From the NCBI RefSeq assembly GCF_042650885.1, contig NZ_JBHSBU010000001.1, positions 1,798,001 to 1,862,000 of the forward strand: DNA of 64,000 nt, in the 5' to 3' direction. Both the position numbers and the translations under genes were made by a program. Numbering within the stretch: the first letter of the stretch is position 1; every line of letters starts with the position of its first letter. Of the stretch, positions 1 to 11,800 are shown piece after piece. The notes under the pieces were generated by a model. The model searched no databases. It was not told the origin of the DNA and was given only the letters and a program-made list of their open reading frames with translations. The DNA is from Chitinimonas_A lacunae (GTDB lineage Bacteria > Pseudomonadota > Gammaproteobacteria > Burkholderiales > Chitinimonadaceae).

Positions 1-3000
1 GGTGGTCAACCCGACCGAGGAATTCGATCTGGCCATCGGCCAGATAGCGGGCCAGGTCGCCGGTCCGATACATCCGGCCCTCGGCAAACGGGCAAGCCAG
101 GAAACGCTCGGCGGTCAGCTCGGGCCGGCCCAGATAGCCCCGGGCGAGGCCCGCGCCGGCGATATGGATTTCACCGGGCACGCCGATCGGGACCGGCTGC
201 AAGGCGCGGTCGAGCAGATAGATCCGGGTATTGGCAATCGGCCGGCCGATCGGCACGCTGGCGCGCCCGGCCAGCTCGCCCTGGAACACCGTGGCCCATA
301 CCGTGGCTTCGGTCGGTCCGTATTCATTGAACAGGCGACTGTGCGGCTGCGCCTGGCGCCAGCCCTGCCACAGCGCGGGCGTCACCGCCTCGCCGGCCAC
401 GATCACCGTATGCAGGTCGGGCAAGGCCGCCTCGCGGCAATCGGCCAGTTGCTGGAGCATGGTCGGCACGCACAGCAGGCTGCCGATCCGGTCGCGCTGT
501 AGCGCACGCCAAAGCAGCACGGGGTCCTGCAACAGTTCGCGCTCGGCCACCACCAGACTGTCGCCGGCACACAGGCTGGCGAAAATCCCGGCAATCGAGC
601 TGTCGAACGACACGGGCGACAACAGCAGGAAACGCCCGGCCGGGCCGTATACCCGCAAGCGCGTCAGCGTCGAGCCCAACAGACTGCGATGGCTGACCAG
701 CACGCCCTTGGGCTGGCCGGTGGAGCCCGAGGTGTAGATGCAGTAGGCCAGATGATCGGGGGTGGTGCGGATCGGCAGATTGTCGTCCTGCGCAGCGAAC
801 GACTCAGCCTGATCGAGACACAGCACCTGGGCTGCGTGCTGCGGCAGACGGTCCAGCAACGACGACTGGGTCAGCAGCAAGGGCGCTGCGGCGTCCTTGA
901 GCAGATAGGCCAGCCGCTCGGTCGGATAGTCCGGATCAAGCGGCACATAGGCCCCACCGGCCTTGAGTACCGCCAGCAGCGCAAGCACCATCTCCAGCGA
1001 GCGCTCAAGGCAGATGGCGACGAGCGTGTCGGGACCCACGCCCAAGCCGACCAGACGATGGGCCAGTTGATTGGCACGGCGGTTGAGTTCGGCAAAGCAC
1101 CATTGCTGCGCGCCGAACCTCACGGCGATGGCTTCGGGCCTGGTGGTGACCTGACCTTCGAACAACTCGTGGATGCAGCGATCCAGCGGATAGTCCACCG
1201 CCGTATCGTTCCAGGCCGCCAACTGGGCCGCTTCGGCTGCGGTCAGCAGCGGCAGATCCTTGAGCGCGGTCTGCGGCGCGGCCACCACCGCTTCGAGCAG
1301 GGTACGGAAATGGCCAACCATCCGCGCCACCGTCGCCGCTTCAAACAGATCGGTGCTGTAGGCGAGCGAACCGAGCAGACAGCCTTCCTGTTCGAACAGA
1401 CTCAGCGTCAGATCGAATTTGGCGCTGAGGTTGCCGCCCAGCCGGACAGGTTCGGCAGCAAGGTTGCCCAGACCCAGCGTGGTCTCTGCCGTGTTGTTCA
1501 GGCTCAGCATCACCTGGAACAGCGGCGTATGGCTGAGACTGCGCTCAGGTTGCAGCTCCTCCACCAGCTTCTCGAACGGCAGGTCCTGATGGGCGTCGGC
1601 ATCGAGCACCGACTCCCGCACCTGTGCCAGCAGATCGATAAAACGCTGCTCGGGCTGCAAGCGGGTCCGCAGCACCAGGGTATTCACAAAAAAGCCGATC
1701 AGCCCTTCGATCTCGGCCCGCTGCCGGTTGGCCACCGGATAGCCGATCGAGATGTCGTCCTGCTGGCTGTAGCGATGCAGCAGCACGTTGAACACCGCAG
1801 CCAGCGTCATGAACAGCGTGGTCTGTGCCTGCCGGCTCAGTTGACGCAACCGGCCGCTCAGCTCGGCACTCAAGGCCAGCGGAACCGCGGCGCCCTGAAG
1901 TGTCCGGCTGGCCGGACGCGGCCGGTCGGTCGGCAGCTCAAGCACGGCCGGCGCGCCTTCGAGCCGGCGCTTCCAGTACTCGACCTGCCGGGCCAGCAGC
2001 GGACCTTGCAGCCAGTTGCGCTGCCAGACCGAGAAGTCGGCGTACTGGATCGGCAGCGGCGGCAACGAGGCCGTCTGGCCGCTGGTGTGGGCCTGGTAGA
2101 GCGCCGACAGCTCACGCTTCACGATCCCCATCGACCAGCCGTCGGAAACGATGTGGTGCATCGTGAGCAGCAGCAGATGCGTCGTCGCATCGAGCTTGAC
2201 CAGATGGGCACGCAGCAGCGGCGCCTGGGTCAGATCGAACGGCCGGGCCGCTTCGAGACGGAGCCGATGGAGCGCTTCCGCTTCGGCGTCGGACTGGCCC
2301 GACAGATCGACCATTGAAGGAGTCAGCGTGAGCGAGGCGGCAATCTGCTGGAGCGGAACATCGCCCGCGAGGACGAAGTGGGTCCGCAACACCTCATGGC
2401 GGGCCAGCAGATCGTTGAGGCTTTGCGCGAGCGCCGAATAGTCGAGCCGGCCCTTGAGCCGCCAGGCGACCGGCATGTTGTAGAGCGGGGAGCCGGGTTC
2501 GTACTGTTCGAGAAACCACAGCCGTTGCTGGGCAAACGAACTGACGGGCGCGCTGTGACGAGAGGTCGGGGCAATGCGCGGCTGCTCGGCCCCTTGCGCC
2601 AGCGCGACCTGCCGCGCCAGTTCGGCCAGCGTCTGTGCGGCAAAGAAGCTGCGCAGCGGCAGCTCGATCTGGAAGGCCTGGCGTATCCGCGCCACCACCT
2701 GGGTCGCCAGCAGGGAATGGCCACCCAGCGCGAAGAAATTGTCGTGGCGGCCGACCTGCTCAAGTTTGAGCAGACCTTGCCACAGGCTTGCCAGCACCGT
2801 TTCGGTTTCGCCAAGCGGCGCTTCGAATTCGCTGCGGATCCGCGCGTCCTCGGCAGGGGCCGGCAATGCCTTGCGGTCCAGCTTGCCGTTGGGCGTGAGC
2901 GGAAACGCTTCGAGCACCATGAAGGCACTGGGCAGCATAGGGTCGGCCAGATGGGCGGCCAGCTGCGCGCGCAGTGCCGCCGGCGTCAGCGTCGCTTGCG

Positions 3001-5821
3001 GCTCCGCCAGCAGATAAGCGACCAGTTGCTGATCGCCGCCCGGCTCGCCCCGAGCCACCACCACCGCCTGGCGCACGCCGTCACAGGCCGCCAGCCGCGC
3101 TTCGATTTCGCCAAGTTCGATCCGATAGCCGCGAATCTTGACCTGGAAGTCGTTACGGCCGAGGTATTCGAGGGTGCCATCGGCGAGCCAGCGGCCAAGG
3201 TCGCCGGTCTTGTACAGTCGGGCAGCCGGGTCCCGATCGAACGGGTCGGGAATGAAGCGTTCGCGGCTCAGATCGGGCCGATTGAGATAACCGCGCGCCA
3301 CGCCGGCGCCACCGATATGGATTTCTCCGGCCAGCCCAGGCGGCAGCGGCCGCAGCTCGGGGTCCAGGATATGGATGCGGGTGTTGGCAATCGGTCGGCC
3401 GATCGATACCGGACGGCCGGTCTGCTCGCCATCGAGCCGCAGACGGGTCGACCAGATGGTGGTCTCGGTCGGGCCGTACAGATTCCATACCGCCGCCAGC
3501 GCGGACTGCATCCGCCCGGCCAGCTCCGCATCGAGACGCTCGCCGCCGCACAGCCCCACCAGATCGGGAGCACCAGGCCAGCCGCTGTCGAGCAGCATGC
3601 GCCAGGTGGCCGGGGTGGCTTGCAGCACGGTGACGCGATGCTGCGCGATCAAATCGGCCAATTGCTGCGGATCGCCCGCCTGCGAACGGCTGGCCAGCAC
3701 GATCCTGGCTCCGCTGATCAGCGGCAGATACAGTTCCAGCCCCGCAATATCGAACGACAGGGTGGTCACCGCCAGCAGCGTGTCCTGCGCCCCCAGCGCC
3801 GGCGCCTCGGCCATCGAGCAGAGGAAATTCACCAGCTGCCGCTGCCCGACCAGCACCCCCTTGGGCTTGCCGGTCGAACCCGAGGTATAGAGGCAATAGG
3901 CCAGATGCTCGGAACGGGCACGCGCGGCCAGGTTCTGGTCCGAGCCGGCAGTCAATGGCTCGTCCAGGCAGACCACCCGGGCCGAATGCGCGGGCAGCCG
4001 GGTCAGCAGCACCGATTGGGTCAGCAGCACGGCCGCTGCCGAATCATCGAGCATATGGGCCAGCCGCTCGCTGGGATACGCCGGATCGAGCGGCACATAC
4101 GCCCCGCCCGCCTTCATGACCGCCAGCAGGCCCACCAGCATTTCGAGCGAGCGATCAAGACAGAGCGCCACCAGCGTATCGGGGCCGACGCCCAGTCCGA
4201 CCAGATGATGGGCCAGCCGATTGGCGCGGCGATTGAGTTCGCTATAACTGAGCGTCTGCTCACCGAACAGCACCGCCACGGCATCGGGCCGCTCGGCGGC
4301 CTGCGCCTCGAATAGCTGATAGGTGCAGCGATCGTGCGGATAATCGCGCGCGGTCTCGTTCCAGGCCGCCAGTTGGCGCTGATCGGCCGCACTCAGCAGC
4401 GGCAGATCCTTGAGCGGCGTCTGCGGCGCGGCCACCACGGCTTCGAGCAGCAGACGGAAATGCCCGACCATCCGCTCGATCGTGGTGGCATCGAACAAAG
4501 CCGTGCTGTAGTTGAGCGAACCGACCAGCTGGCCGTCCCGCTCGCCCATACCCAGCGTCAGATCGAACTTGGCGCTGACACTGCCAAGCCGCACCGGCTC
4601 GGCCAGCGCCTCCCCCAGCACCAGGCCGGTCTCGGCCGTGTTGTTGAGGGTCAGCATCACCTGGAACAGCGGGGTATGGCTGAGGCTGCGCTCGGGTTGC
4701 AGCGCTTCCACCAGCTTCTCGAACGGCAGGTCCTGATGCGCATCGGCATCCAGTACCGCATCGCGCACCTGCCGCAGCAGCGCCATGAAGGTCTGCTCGG
4801 GCGTCAGACGGGTCCGCAGCACCAGGGTATTCACAAAAAAGCCGATCAGTCCTTCAAGCTCGGGGCGCTGACGGTTGGCGACCGGATAGCCGATGGACAG
4901 ATCCTCCTGCTGGCTGTAGCGATACAGCAGCACCTTGAACACCGCCGCCAGCGTCATGAACAGCGTGGCCTGGGCCTGCTGGCTCAGTTGGCGTAGCTGG
5001 CCGCTCAACTCGGTACTGAGTTCGAAGGCGACACTGGCGCCTTCCTCACTGCGGTTGGCCTGATGCGGACGGTCGGTCGGCAGCGCCAACATGGCCGGAG
5101 CACCGGCGAGCCGGCGTTTCCAATAGTCCAGTTGCTGGGCCAGCAGCGGGCCTTGCAGCCAGTCGCGCTGCCAGAGCGAGAAGTCGGCGTATTGGAGCGG
5201 CAACGGCGGCAGATTGGCCGGCACACCGCTCAGACGCGCCTGATAGAGCGCCGACAGTTCCCGCTTCGCCACGCCCATCGACCAGCCGTCGGAGACGATG
5301 TGATGCATGGTAAGCAGCAGCAGATGCGTCGCCGGGGCCAGCTTGACCAGATGGACACGCAGCAGCGGTGCCCGGGTCAGATCGAACGGCCGGGCCGCTT
5401 CGAGGCGAAGCCGATCCAGCGCTGCCGCTTCGGCGTCGGGCTGGTCGGACAGATCGATCAGCGTCGGGCTCAGCGTCAGCGACTTGGCAATCTGCTGGAC
5501 TGCCTGCTCGGCCTCGATCACGAAACCGGTCCGCAATATTTCGTGCCGGGCCAGCAGATCGTTGAGCGCCTGGCCCAGCGCCTGATAGTCGAGCTGGCCC
5601 TCGAGCCGCCAGGCAAGCGGCATGTTGTAGCGCGACAGGCCCGGCTGGTACTGCTCCAGGAACCAGAGCCGCTGCTGCGCCCACGACAGCGGCAAGGGCT
5701 GGTCGCGCCGCACGGGAGCGAGCGTCTGCCCCGCCACCGCCCCGCCCGACTCCTGACGCTGCCGCAGCTTTTGCAGCATCACGGCCCGCTTGAGTTGTTC
5801 CAAGGTGGCGTTATTGCTCAA
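1..5821 (-). CDS. Nonribosomal peptide synthetase, C-A-T-C-A..., 3' part outside window
   Basis: Last synthetase of the cluster in transcription order; about 1,940 residues are visible and the frame stays open to the window edge. The TTG start at 5821 overlaps the TAA of the upstream synthetase and has AAGGAG 7-8 nt before it, so the two genes are probably translationally coupled. The N-terminus (SNNATLEQLKRAVMLQ) is a short helix before a C domain with HHxxxDG near residue 170. The first A domain has the YTSGSTG core near residue 642 and a T-domain serine near 1032; a second C domain (HH near 1220) and second A domain (core near 1695) follow. By-eye Stachelhaus alignment to GrsA gives D-I-L-Q-C-G-L-I-W-K for A1, one position away from the glycine code DILQLGLIWK, and D-S-A-L-I-A-E-V-W-K for A2, which I cannot assign. 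Any thioesterase must lie outside the window. Confidence 0.95.
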   Translation of the reverse strand, partial: MSNNATLEQLKRAVMLQKLRQRQESGGAVAGQTLAPVRRDQPLPLSWAQQRLWFLEQYQPGLSRYNMPLAWRLEGQLDYQALGQALNDLLARHEILRTGFVIEAEQAVQQIAKSLTLSPTLIDLSDQPDAEAAALDRLRLEAARPFDLTRAPLLRVHLVKLAPATHLLLLTMHHIVSDGWSMGVAKRELSALYQARLSGVPANLPPLPLQYADFSLWQRDWLQGPLLAQQLDYWKRRLAGAPAMLALPTDRPHQANRSEEGASVAFELSTELSGQLRQLSQQAQATLFMTLAAVFKVLLYRYSQQEDLSIGYPVANRQRPELEGLIGFFVNTLVLRTRLTPEQTFMALLRQVRDAVLDADAHQDLPFEKLVEALQPERSLSHTPLFQVMLTLNNTAETGLVLGEALAEPVRLGSVSAKFDLTLGMGERDGQLVGSLNYSTALFDATTIERMVGHFRLLLEAVVAAPQTPLKDLPLLSAADQRQLAAWNETARDYPHDRCTYQLFEAQAAERPDAVAVLFGEQTLSYSELNRRANRLAHHLVGLGVGPDTLVALCLDRSLEMLVGLLAVMKAGGAYVPLDPAYPSERLAHMLDDSAAAVLLTQSVLLTRLPAHSARVVCLDEPLTAGSDQNLAARARSEHLAYCLYTSGSTGKPKGVLVGQRQLVNFLCSMAEAPALGAQDTLLAVTTLSFDIAGLELYLPLISGARIVLASRSQAGDPQQLADLIAQHRVTVLQATPATWRMLLDSGWPGAPDLVGLCGGERLDAELAGRMQSALAAVWNLYGPTETTIWSTRLRLDGEQTGRPVSIGRPIANTRIHILDPELRPLPPGLAGEIHIGGAGVARGYLNRPDLSRERFIPDPFDRDPAARLYKTGDLGRWLADGTLEYLGRNDFQVKIRGYRIELGEIEARLAACDGVRQAVVVARGEPGGDQQLVAYLLAEPQATLTPAALRAQLAAHLADPMLPSAFMVLEAFPLTPNGKLDRKALPAPAEDARIRSEFEAPLGETETVLASLWQGLLKLEQVGRHDNFFALGGHSLLATQVVARIRQAFQIELPLRSFFAAQTLAELARQVALAQGAEQPRIAPTSRHSAPVSSFAQQRLWFLEQYEPGSPLYNMPVAWRLKGRLDYSALAQSLNDLLARHEVLRTHFVLAGDVPLQQIAASLTLTPSMVDLSGQSDAEAEALHRLRLEAARPFDLTQAPLLRAHLVKLDATTHLLLLTMHHIVSDGWSMGIVKRELSALYQAHTSGQTASLPPLPIQYADFSVWQRNWLQGPLLARQVEYWKRRLEGAPAVLELPTDRPRPASRTLQGAAVPLALSAELSGRLRQLSRQAQTTLFMTLAAVFNVLLHRYSQQDDISIGYPVANRQRAEIEGLIGFFVNTLVLRTRLQPEQRFIDLLAQVRESVLDADAHQDLPFEKLVEELQPERSLSHTPLFQVMLSLNNTAETTLGLGNLAAEPVRLGGNLSAKFDLTLSLFEQEGCLLGSLAYSTDLFEAATVARMVGHFRTLLEAVVAAPQTALKDLPLLTAAEAAQLAAWNDTAVDYPLDRCIHELFEGQVTTRPEAIAVRFGAQQWCFAELNRRANQLAHRLVGLGVGPDTLVAICLERSLEMVLALLAVLKAGGAYVPLDPDYPTERLAYLLKDAAAPLLLTQSSLLDRLPQHAAQVLCLDQAESFAAQDDNLPIRTTPDHLAYCIYTSGSTGQPKGVLVSHRSLLGSTLTRLRVYGPAGRFLLLSPVSFDSSIAGIFASLCAGDSLVVAERELLQDPVLLWRALQRDRIGSLLCVPTMLQQLADCREAALPDLHTVIVAGEAVTPALWQGWRQAQPHSRLFNEYGPTEATVWATVFQGELAGRASVPIGRPIANTRIYLLDRALQPVPIGVPGEIHIAGAGLARGYLGRPELTAERFLACPFAEGRMYRTGDLARYLADGQIEFLGRVDH

Positions 5822-8800
5822 TTGACGCTCCTTCCAGCAGCGCGCGCAGCGCTTCTTCCGACAGGCCGGCCAGTTCCTGTTCCAGGGCCGCCAGCTCATC
5901 GGTGGAAAATTGTTGTAGTTGCAGCTCGGTCAGCCGCGCCGCCAACTGGCTCAGCACCGGCAGCTCGAACAGCTCGCGCAGCGACAGATTGACGCCCAGC
6001 CGTTCGCGCAGACGGCCCGCCAGTTGCGCCGCCAGCAGCGAATGGCCACCCAGGGCAAAGAAATGATCGTGACGGCCGACCCGCTCAAGCCGCAGCAATT
6101 CCTGCCACAGCGCGGCAATCGTCTGTTCGACCTCGCCTTCTGGCGCGGCGAACTCGCTGTGGATCAGCGCCGTCCGATCGGGCGCCGGCAGCGCCCGGCG
6201 GTCGAGTTTGCCGTTGGGCGTCAAGGGGAAGGCCGGCAGCACCACAAAGGCGCTTGGCAACATATGGTCGGCCAGACTGAGCGCGAGCCGGCGACGCAGC
6301 TCGGCCGTATCGAGGAGCTGGCCATCGGCCGCGATCAGATAGGCCACCAGCCGTTTATCCCCGTCGTCCTCGTGCGGCACGACGAGGGCTTCGGCCACTG
6401 CCGGACACGCCCGCAACGCCGCTTCGACCTCGCCCGGTTCGATCCGGAAACCGCGAATCTTGACCTGATGGTCGAGCCGGCCGAGGAATTCGATATTGCC
6501 ATCGGGCAGATAGCGGCCCAGGTCGCCGCTGCGGTACAGGCGGCCGTATGGGGTGGTGATAAAGCGCTCGGCCGTCAGCTCGGGACGGTTGAGATAGCCG
6601 CGCGCCAGACCATCGCCGCCGATATGGATTTCGCCGACCACGCCCTGCGGGACCGGTTGCCGATGGCGATCGAGCAGATAGATCCGGGTATTGGCAATCG
6701 GCCGGCCAATCGGTGCGCTGGCGCCGGCAAAGTCGGGCGGAAAGCGATAGCAGGCCGCAAACGTGGTGCTCTCGGTCGGGCCATAGCCGTTGATCAGCGT
6801 GCAGTGCGGCAATCCGTCGAGCACGCGCCGGATCGCCCCCGCTGCCAGCACATCGCCACCGGCCAGCAGTTGCCGCACGCTGCGCAGCGCCGAAAGATGC
6901 GTGCGACTGAACTGCTCGAACAGCGCGGCAGTCAGCCACAGGATCGATACCTCATGGCGCTCGATGGCCTGGGCCAGCTCGTCGAACGAAGCCTTGCCCG
7001 GCGGCAGAATCGCCAGCCGCGCCCCATTGAGCAGACTGCCCCACAATTCCAGCGTCGATGCATCAAACGCCAGTGGTGCCGCCTGCAGAAATACCTGCGA
7101 GGCATCGAGCCGGGCATAGTCGACGTTCCTGACCAGTCGCACCACGCTGCGGTGCTCGATCAAGGTGGCCTTGGGCCGGCCGGTGGAGCCCGAAGTGAAG
7201 AGGCAATAGGCCAGATCGCGCGAGCGGACACGGCCGGGCAGATCGTCGAACGGATGGACCGCCCATCGGTCCGGCTCGTCCAGACAGAGCAGCCGGGCCG
7301 CCTGAGCGGGCAGGCAGGCACGCAGCTTCGCCTGGGTCAGGATCAGCGCCGCGCCCGTATCTTCGACCATGTAGGCCAGCCGCTCGGCGGGATAGTCCGG
7401 GTCAAGCGGCAGATAGGCGCCGCCTGCCTTGAGGATGGCCAGCAGGCCGACCACCATGTCGAGCGAGCGCTCGACGCAGAGACCGACCAGGGTGTCGCGG
7501 CCGACGCCCTGCGCGACCAGATGGTGGGCAAGCTGGTTGGCACGGCGATTGAGTTCGCCATAGCTCAGTTGCTGCTCGCCGATAAGCAGCGCCACCGCCT
7601 CCGGGTTCGCCCGCACCTGATCCTCGAATAGCTCGTGGATGCAACGCTCGGCCGGATACGCCACCGTCGTGTCATTCCAGGCTGCCAGCTGCTCGACCTC
7701 GGTCTTGCTGAGCAGCGGCAAATCCTTGAGAGGAGTAGTCGGATCCGCCACCACGGCAGCAAGCACGGTGCGGAAATGCCCGACCATCCGCTCAATCGTC
7801 GCGGCATCGAACAAGGCGGTGCTGTAGCTCAAGGAGCCGATCAGCTGGCCTTCATGCTCGACCAGCCCCAGGGTCAGATCGAACTTGGCCCGGTGGCTGC
7901 CGACCCGCAGCGGTTCAGCCTTGACCTCGCCTAGCGCCAAGGGCGCTTCGGCCGTGTTATTGAGGGTCAGCATCACCTGGAACAGCGGGGTATGGCCTGG
8001 ATTGCGCTCGGGTTGCAGTTCCTCGACCAGCTTTTCGAACGGCAACTCCTGGTGGGCGTCGGCGTCGAGTACCGATTCGCGCACCCGCTCCAGCAAATCA
8101 ATAAAGTGCCATTCAGGCTGCAAGCGAGTACGCAATACTAGCGTATTTACAAAAAAACCCACCAATTCTTCGATTTCGGCACGCTGCCGGTTGGCGACTG
8201 CATAACCGATGCAGATATCGTCTTGCTGGCTGTAGCGATGGAGCAGGACATTGAAGGCCGCCGCCAGCGTCATAAACAGCGTCGATTGGCACTGCCGGCT
8301 CAACTGGTGGAGCTGGGCGCTCAATTCGGTTCCCAGCTCGAACGGCACGGCCGCCCCTTGATGGCTGCGGATCGCCGGGCGTGGACGGTCGGTCGGCAGC
8401 GCCAGCACCGCCGGTGCACCGGCGAGCTGCCGCTTCCAGTAGTCGAGCCGTTTGGCCAGCAAGGTCCCTTGCAGCCGCTGGCGCTGCCAGAGCGCAAAGT
8501 CGGCATACTGGATCGGCAGCGGCGGCAACACCGCCGGCTGTCCGGCACAGCGCGCCCGATACAGCTCGGACCACTCGCGCTTGATCACCCCCATCGACCA
8601 GCCGTCGGAAACGATATGGTGCATCGTGAGCAGCAGCAGGTGGGTGGTCTGGCTCAGCTTGAACAGGTGGACACGCAGCAGCGGCGCTTGCGCGGGATCG
8701 AATGGCTGCGCGGCTGCCAGACCAAGCTGATGCAGCGCTTCAGTCTCGGCGTCCGGCTGGCCCGACAGATCGACCAGCACCGGACTCAGCGTCAGCGACC

Positions 8801-11800
8801 CTGCGATCTGCTGCAACGGCATCCCGTCGCCCGGAACGAAATACGTGCGCAATGCCTCATGGCGGGCCAGCAGATCGTTGAGGCTCTGCGTCAGCGCCCA
8901 ATAGTCCACCACCCCGTCAAGCCGCCAGGCAGCCGACAGGTTGTAGAGCGGCGAGCCGGGTTCATATTGCTCCAGGAACCACAAGCGTTGCTGCGCAAAC
9001 GAGGCTGGTAATGGCTGGTCGCGCGGCACGATGGCGATGACCTGCGACTGGGCGCCCTGGGCTTCGCTGATCTGCTGCGCCAGCTCGGCAAGGTTGGAGA
9101 CGGTAAAGAACACCCGCAGCGGCAGCTCGATCTGGAAGGTCTGGCGAATACGCGCCATCACCTGGGTCGCCAGCAGCGAGTGACCGCCCAGTACAAAGAA
9201 GTTGTCGTGCAGACCGATCCGTTCGCACTGCAATACCTCGGCCCAGATTGCGGCCAGCAGGGTCTCCACTTCCGTCCGGGGTGCCAGATAGGCAAGGCCA
9301 CTGTCGGCCTGAAGCGGCGTCATGCCCGTCAGCAGTTTGCGGTCGATCTTGCCATTGGGGTTGAGCGGGAAAGCGTCCAGGAACACCCAGCCCGACGGCA
9401 CCATATGGTCAGGCAGACTCTGCCGCAGCGCTTGGCGCAAGGCTTCCGCGTCCACCGCCGCTTCCGTCTTGCCCACCACATAAGCCACCAGCCTTTGCTG
9501 CGTCGGCTCGACCATCACCACCGCTTCGCGCACGCCTTCACAGCCTTGCAGTGCGTTGTCGACCTCGCTCAGTTCGATGCGGAAACCGCGGATTTTCACC
9601 TGATGGTCGGTACGGCCCAGGAATTCGATCTCGCCATTGGGCAGGTAATAGCCCAGGTCGCCCGTTCGGTACATCCGGCTGCCCGGACCATCGAATGGTG
9701 AGGGCAGGAACTTCTCGGCGGTCAGGTCGGGACGGTTCAGATAACCCCGCGCCAGCCCTACCCCGGCGATATAGATCTCGCCCGTGACGCCGACCGGCAC
9801 CCGGTTGAGCGAGGCATCGAGAATATGGATGCGCACATTCGGCACGGGCTTACCCAAGGGAACGCTGCCGGCAGCCGGGTCGGCCAGATGGCTGATTGCC
9901 ACATCGGCGCATTCGGTCGGGCCGTAGGAATTGACCAGTGTGATGCCGCGTGCCGCCAACTGCGCCACCAGCCCAGGCTCGATCGGCTCGCCCCCGAGCA
10001 CGACAGTGCGAATCGAACTGTCGGGAATCGCTGCCCGAAACGCCCGGTACGCCGACGGCGCACAGTTGATCCGGGTCGGCCGATGCCGCTGCCACGCCTC
10101 GCGCAGCCCATCGCTATCGGCCGTCGCCCCGACCGGCACGATCACCGTGGCGCCAAAGGCCAGCGTGCCGAGCAGGTTTTTCTGGGTCAGATCGAAACTG
10201 AGCGAACTTGCCAGCAACACCCGCTCGGACCCGGTGGTATTGACCCGGTCGGAGAAATACCAGCGCACCAGATTGACGAAACCCTGGTGCGTATTGATGG
10301 CGCCCTTGGGTTTGCCGGTCGAGCCCGAGGTGTAGATGCAGTAGGCCAGATTGTCGGGGTGGAGGCGGACCGCGAGATTGGCGTCCGAGCCGTCCCTCAT
10401 CGGCTCATCCAGACAGATCACCCGCGCCGAATGCGCCGGCAGCCGTGCCTGCAACCACGACTGGGTCAGGATCAGCGGTGCAGCGGTGTCGTCGAGCATA
10501 TAAGCCAGCCGCTCGGCCGGATAATCAGGGTCGAGCGGGACATAGGCGCCGCCGGCTTTCAGGATGGCCAGCAGGCCCACCACCATTTCCAGTGAGCGCT
10601 CGACGCAGATTGCCACCAAAGTGTCGGGACCGACGCCCAGATCGACCAGACGATGCGCCAGCCGGTTGGCCTGGCGATTGAGTTCGCCATAGCTCAGTTG
10701 CCGGTCGGCAAACACGACCGCCACTGCGTCGGGCTGCTGCGCGACCTGGGCCTCGAACAGTTGGTGGATGGATTGCTGCGGGTTTGGATAGGCCAGCGCA
10801 GTGTGATTCCAGGCCAACCGCTGCGCCAGCTCGGCTTCGCTCAGTAGCGGCAATTCCTTGATCCGACGCTGGGGCGCCGCCACCACTGCTTCAAGCAGGG
10901 TGCGGAAATGCCCGATCATCCGCTCGATCGTGGCCGCCTCGAACAAGGCCGTGCTGTAACTCAGCGCACCCGCCAGTTGCCCACTGTGCTCAGCCAGCCC
11001 CAGCATCAGGTCAAACTTGGCGCTGCCAGTGCCCAGCCGGACCGGCTCGGCCGTCACCTCGGCCAGCGTCAGCGCTTCCTCACCCGTGTTGTTCAAGGTC
11101 AGCATGACCTGGAACAGCGGGGTGTAGCTCAGGCTGCGTTCGGGTTGCAGTTCCTCGACCAGTTTCTCGAACGGCACATCCTGATGGGCATCGGCGTCGA
11201 GCACCGATTCCCGCACCTGTTGGAGAAGATCGATAAAGCGCTGCTCTGGGCTCAGCCGGGTGCGCAGCACCAGGGTATTCACAAAGAAACCGATCAGCCC
11301 TTCCACCTCGGCACGTTGGCGGTTGGCGACCGGGTAGCCGATGCACAGGTCGTCCTGCTGGCTATAGCGATGGAGCAGCACATTGAACACCGCCGCCAGC
11401 GTCATAAATGGCGTGGCTTGTGCCTGCTGGCTCAGTTGCCGCAGCCTGGCGCTCAGTTCGGCACTCAACTCGAACGGCACGCTAGCGCCTTCGGTGGTCC
11501 GGCTGGCCGGGCGCGGGTGATCGGTCGGCAGCGCCAGCACCGCCGGGGCGCCGGCGAGCCGGTGTTTCCAATAATCCACCTGCCGGGCCAGCACTGCACC
11601 TTGCAGCCAATGACGCTGCCAGCGCGCAAAGTCCGCGTACTGGATCGGCAATGGCGGCAGATCGGCCGGCATGCCGCTCAGACGCGCCTGATAGAGCGCC
11701 GACAGCTCACGCTTGAGCACCCCCATCGACCAACCGTCGGAGACGATGTGATGCATCGTGAGCAGCAACAGATGCGTCGCCGCATCCAGCTTGACCAGAT

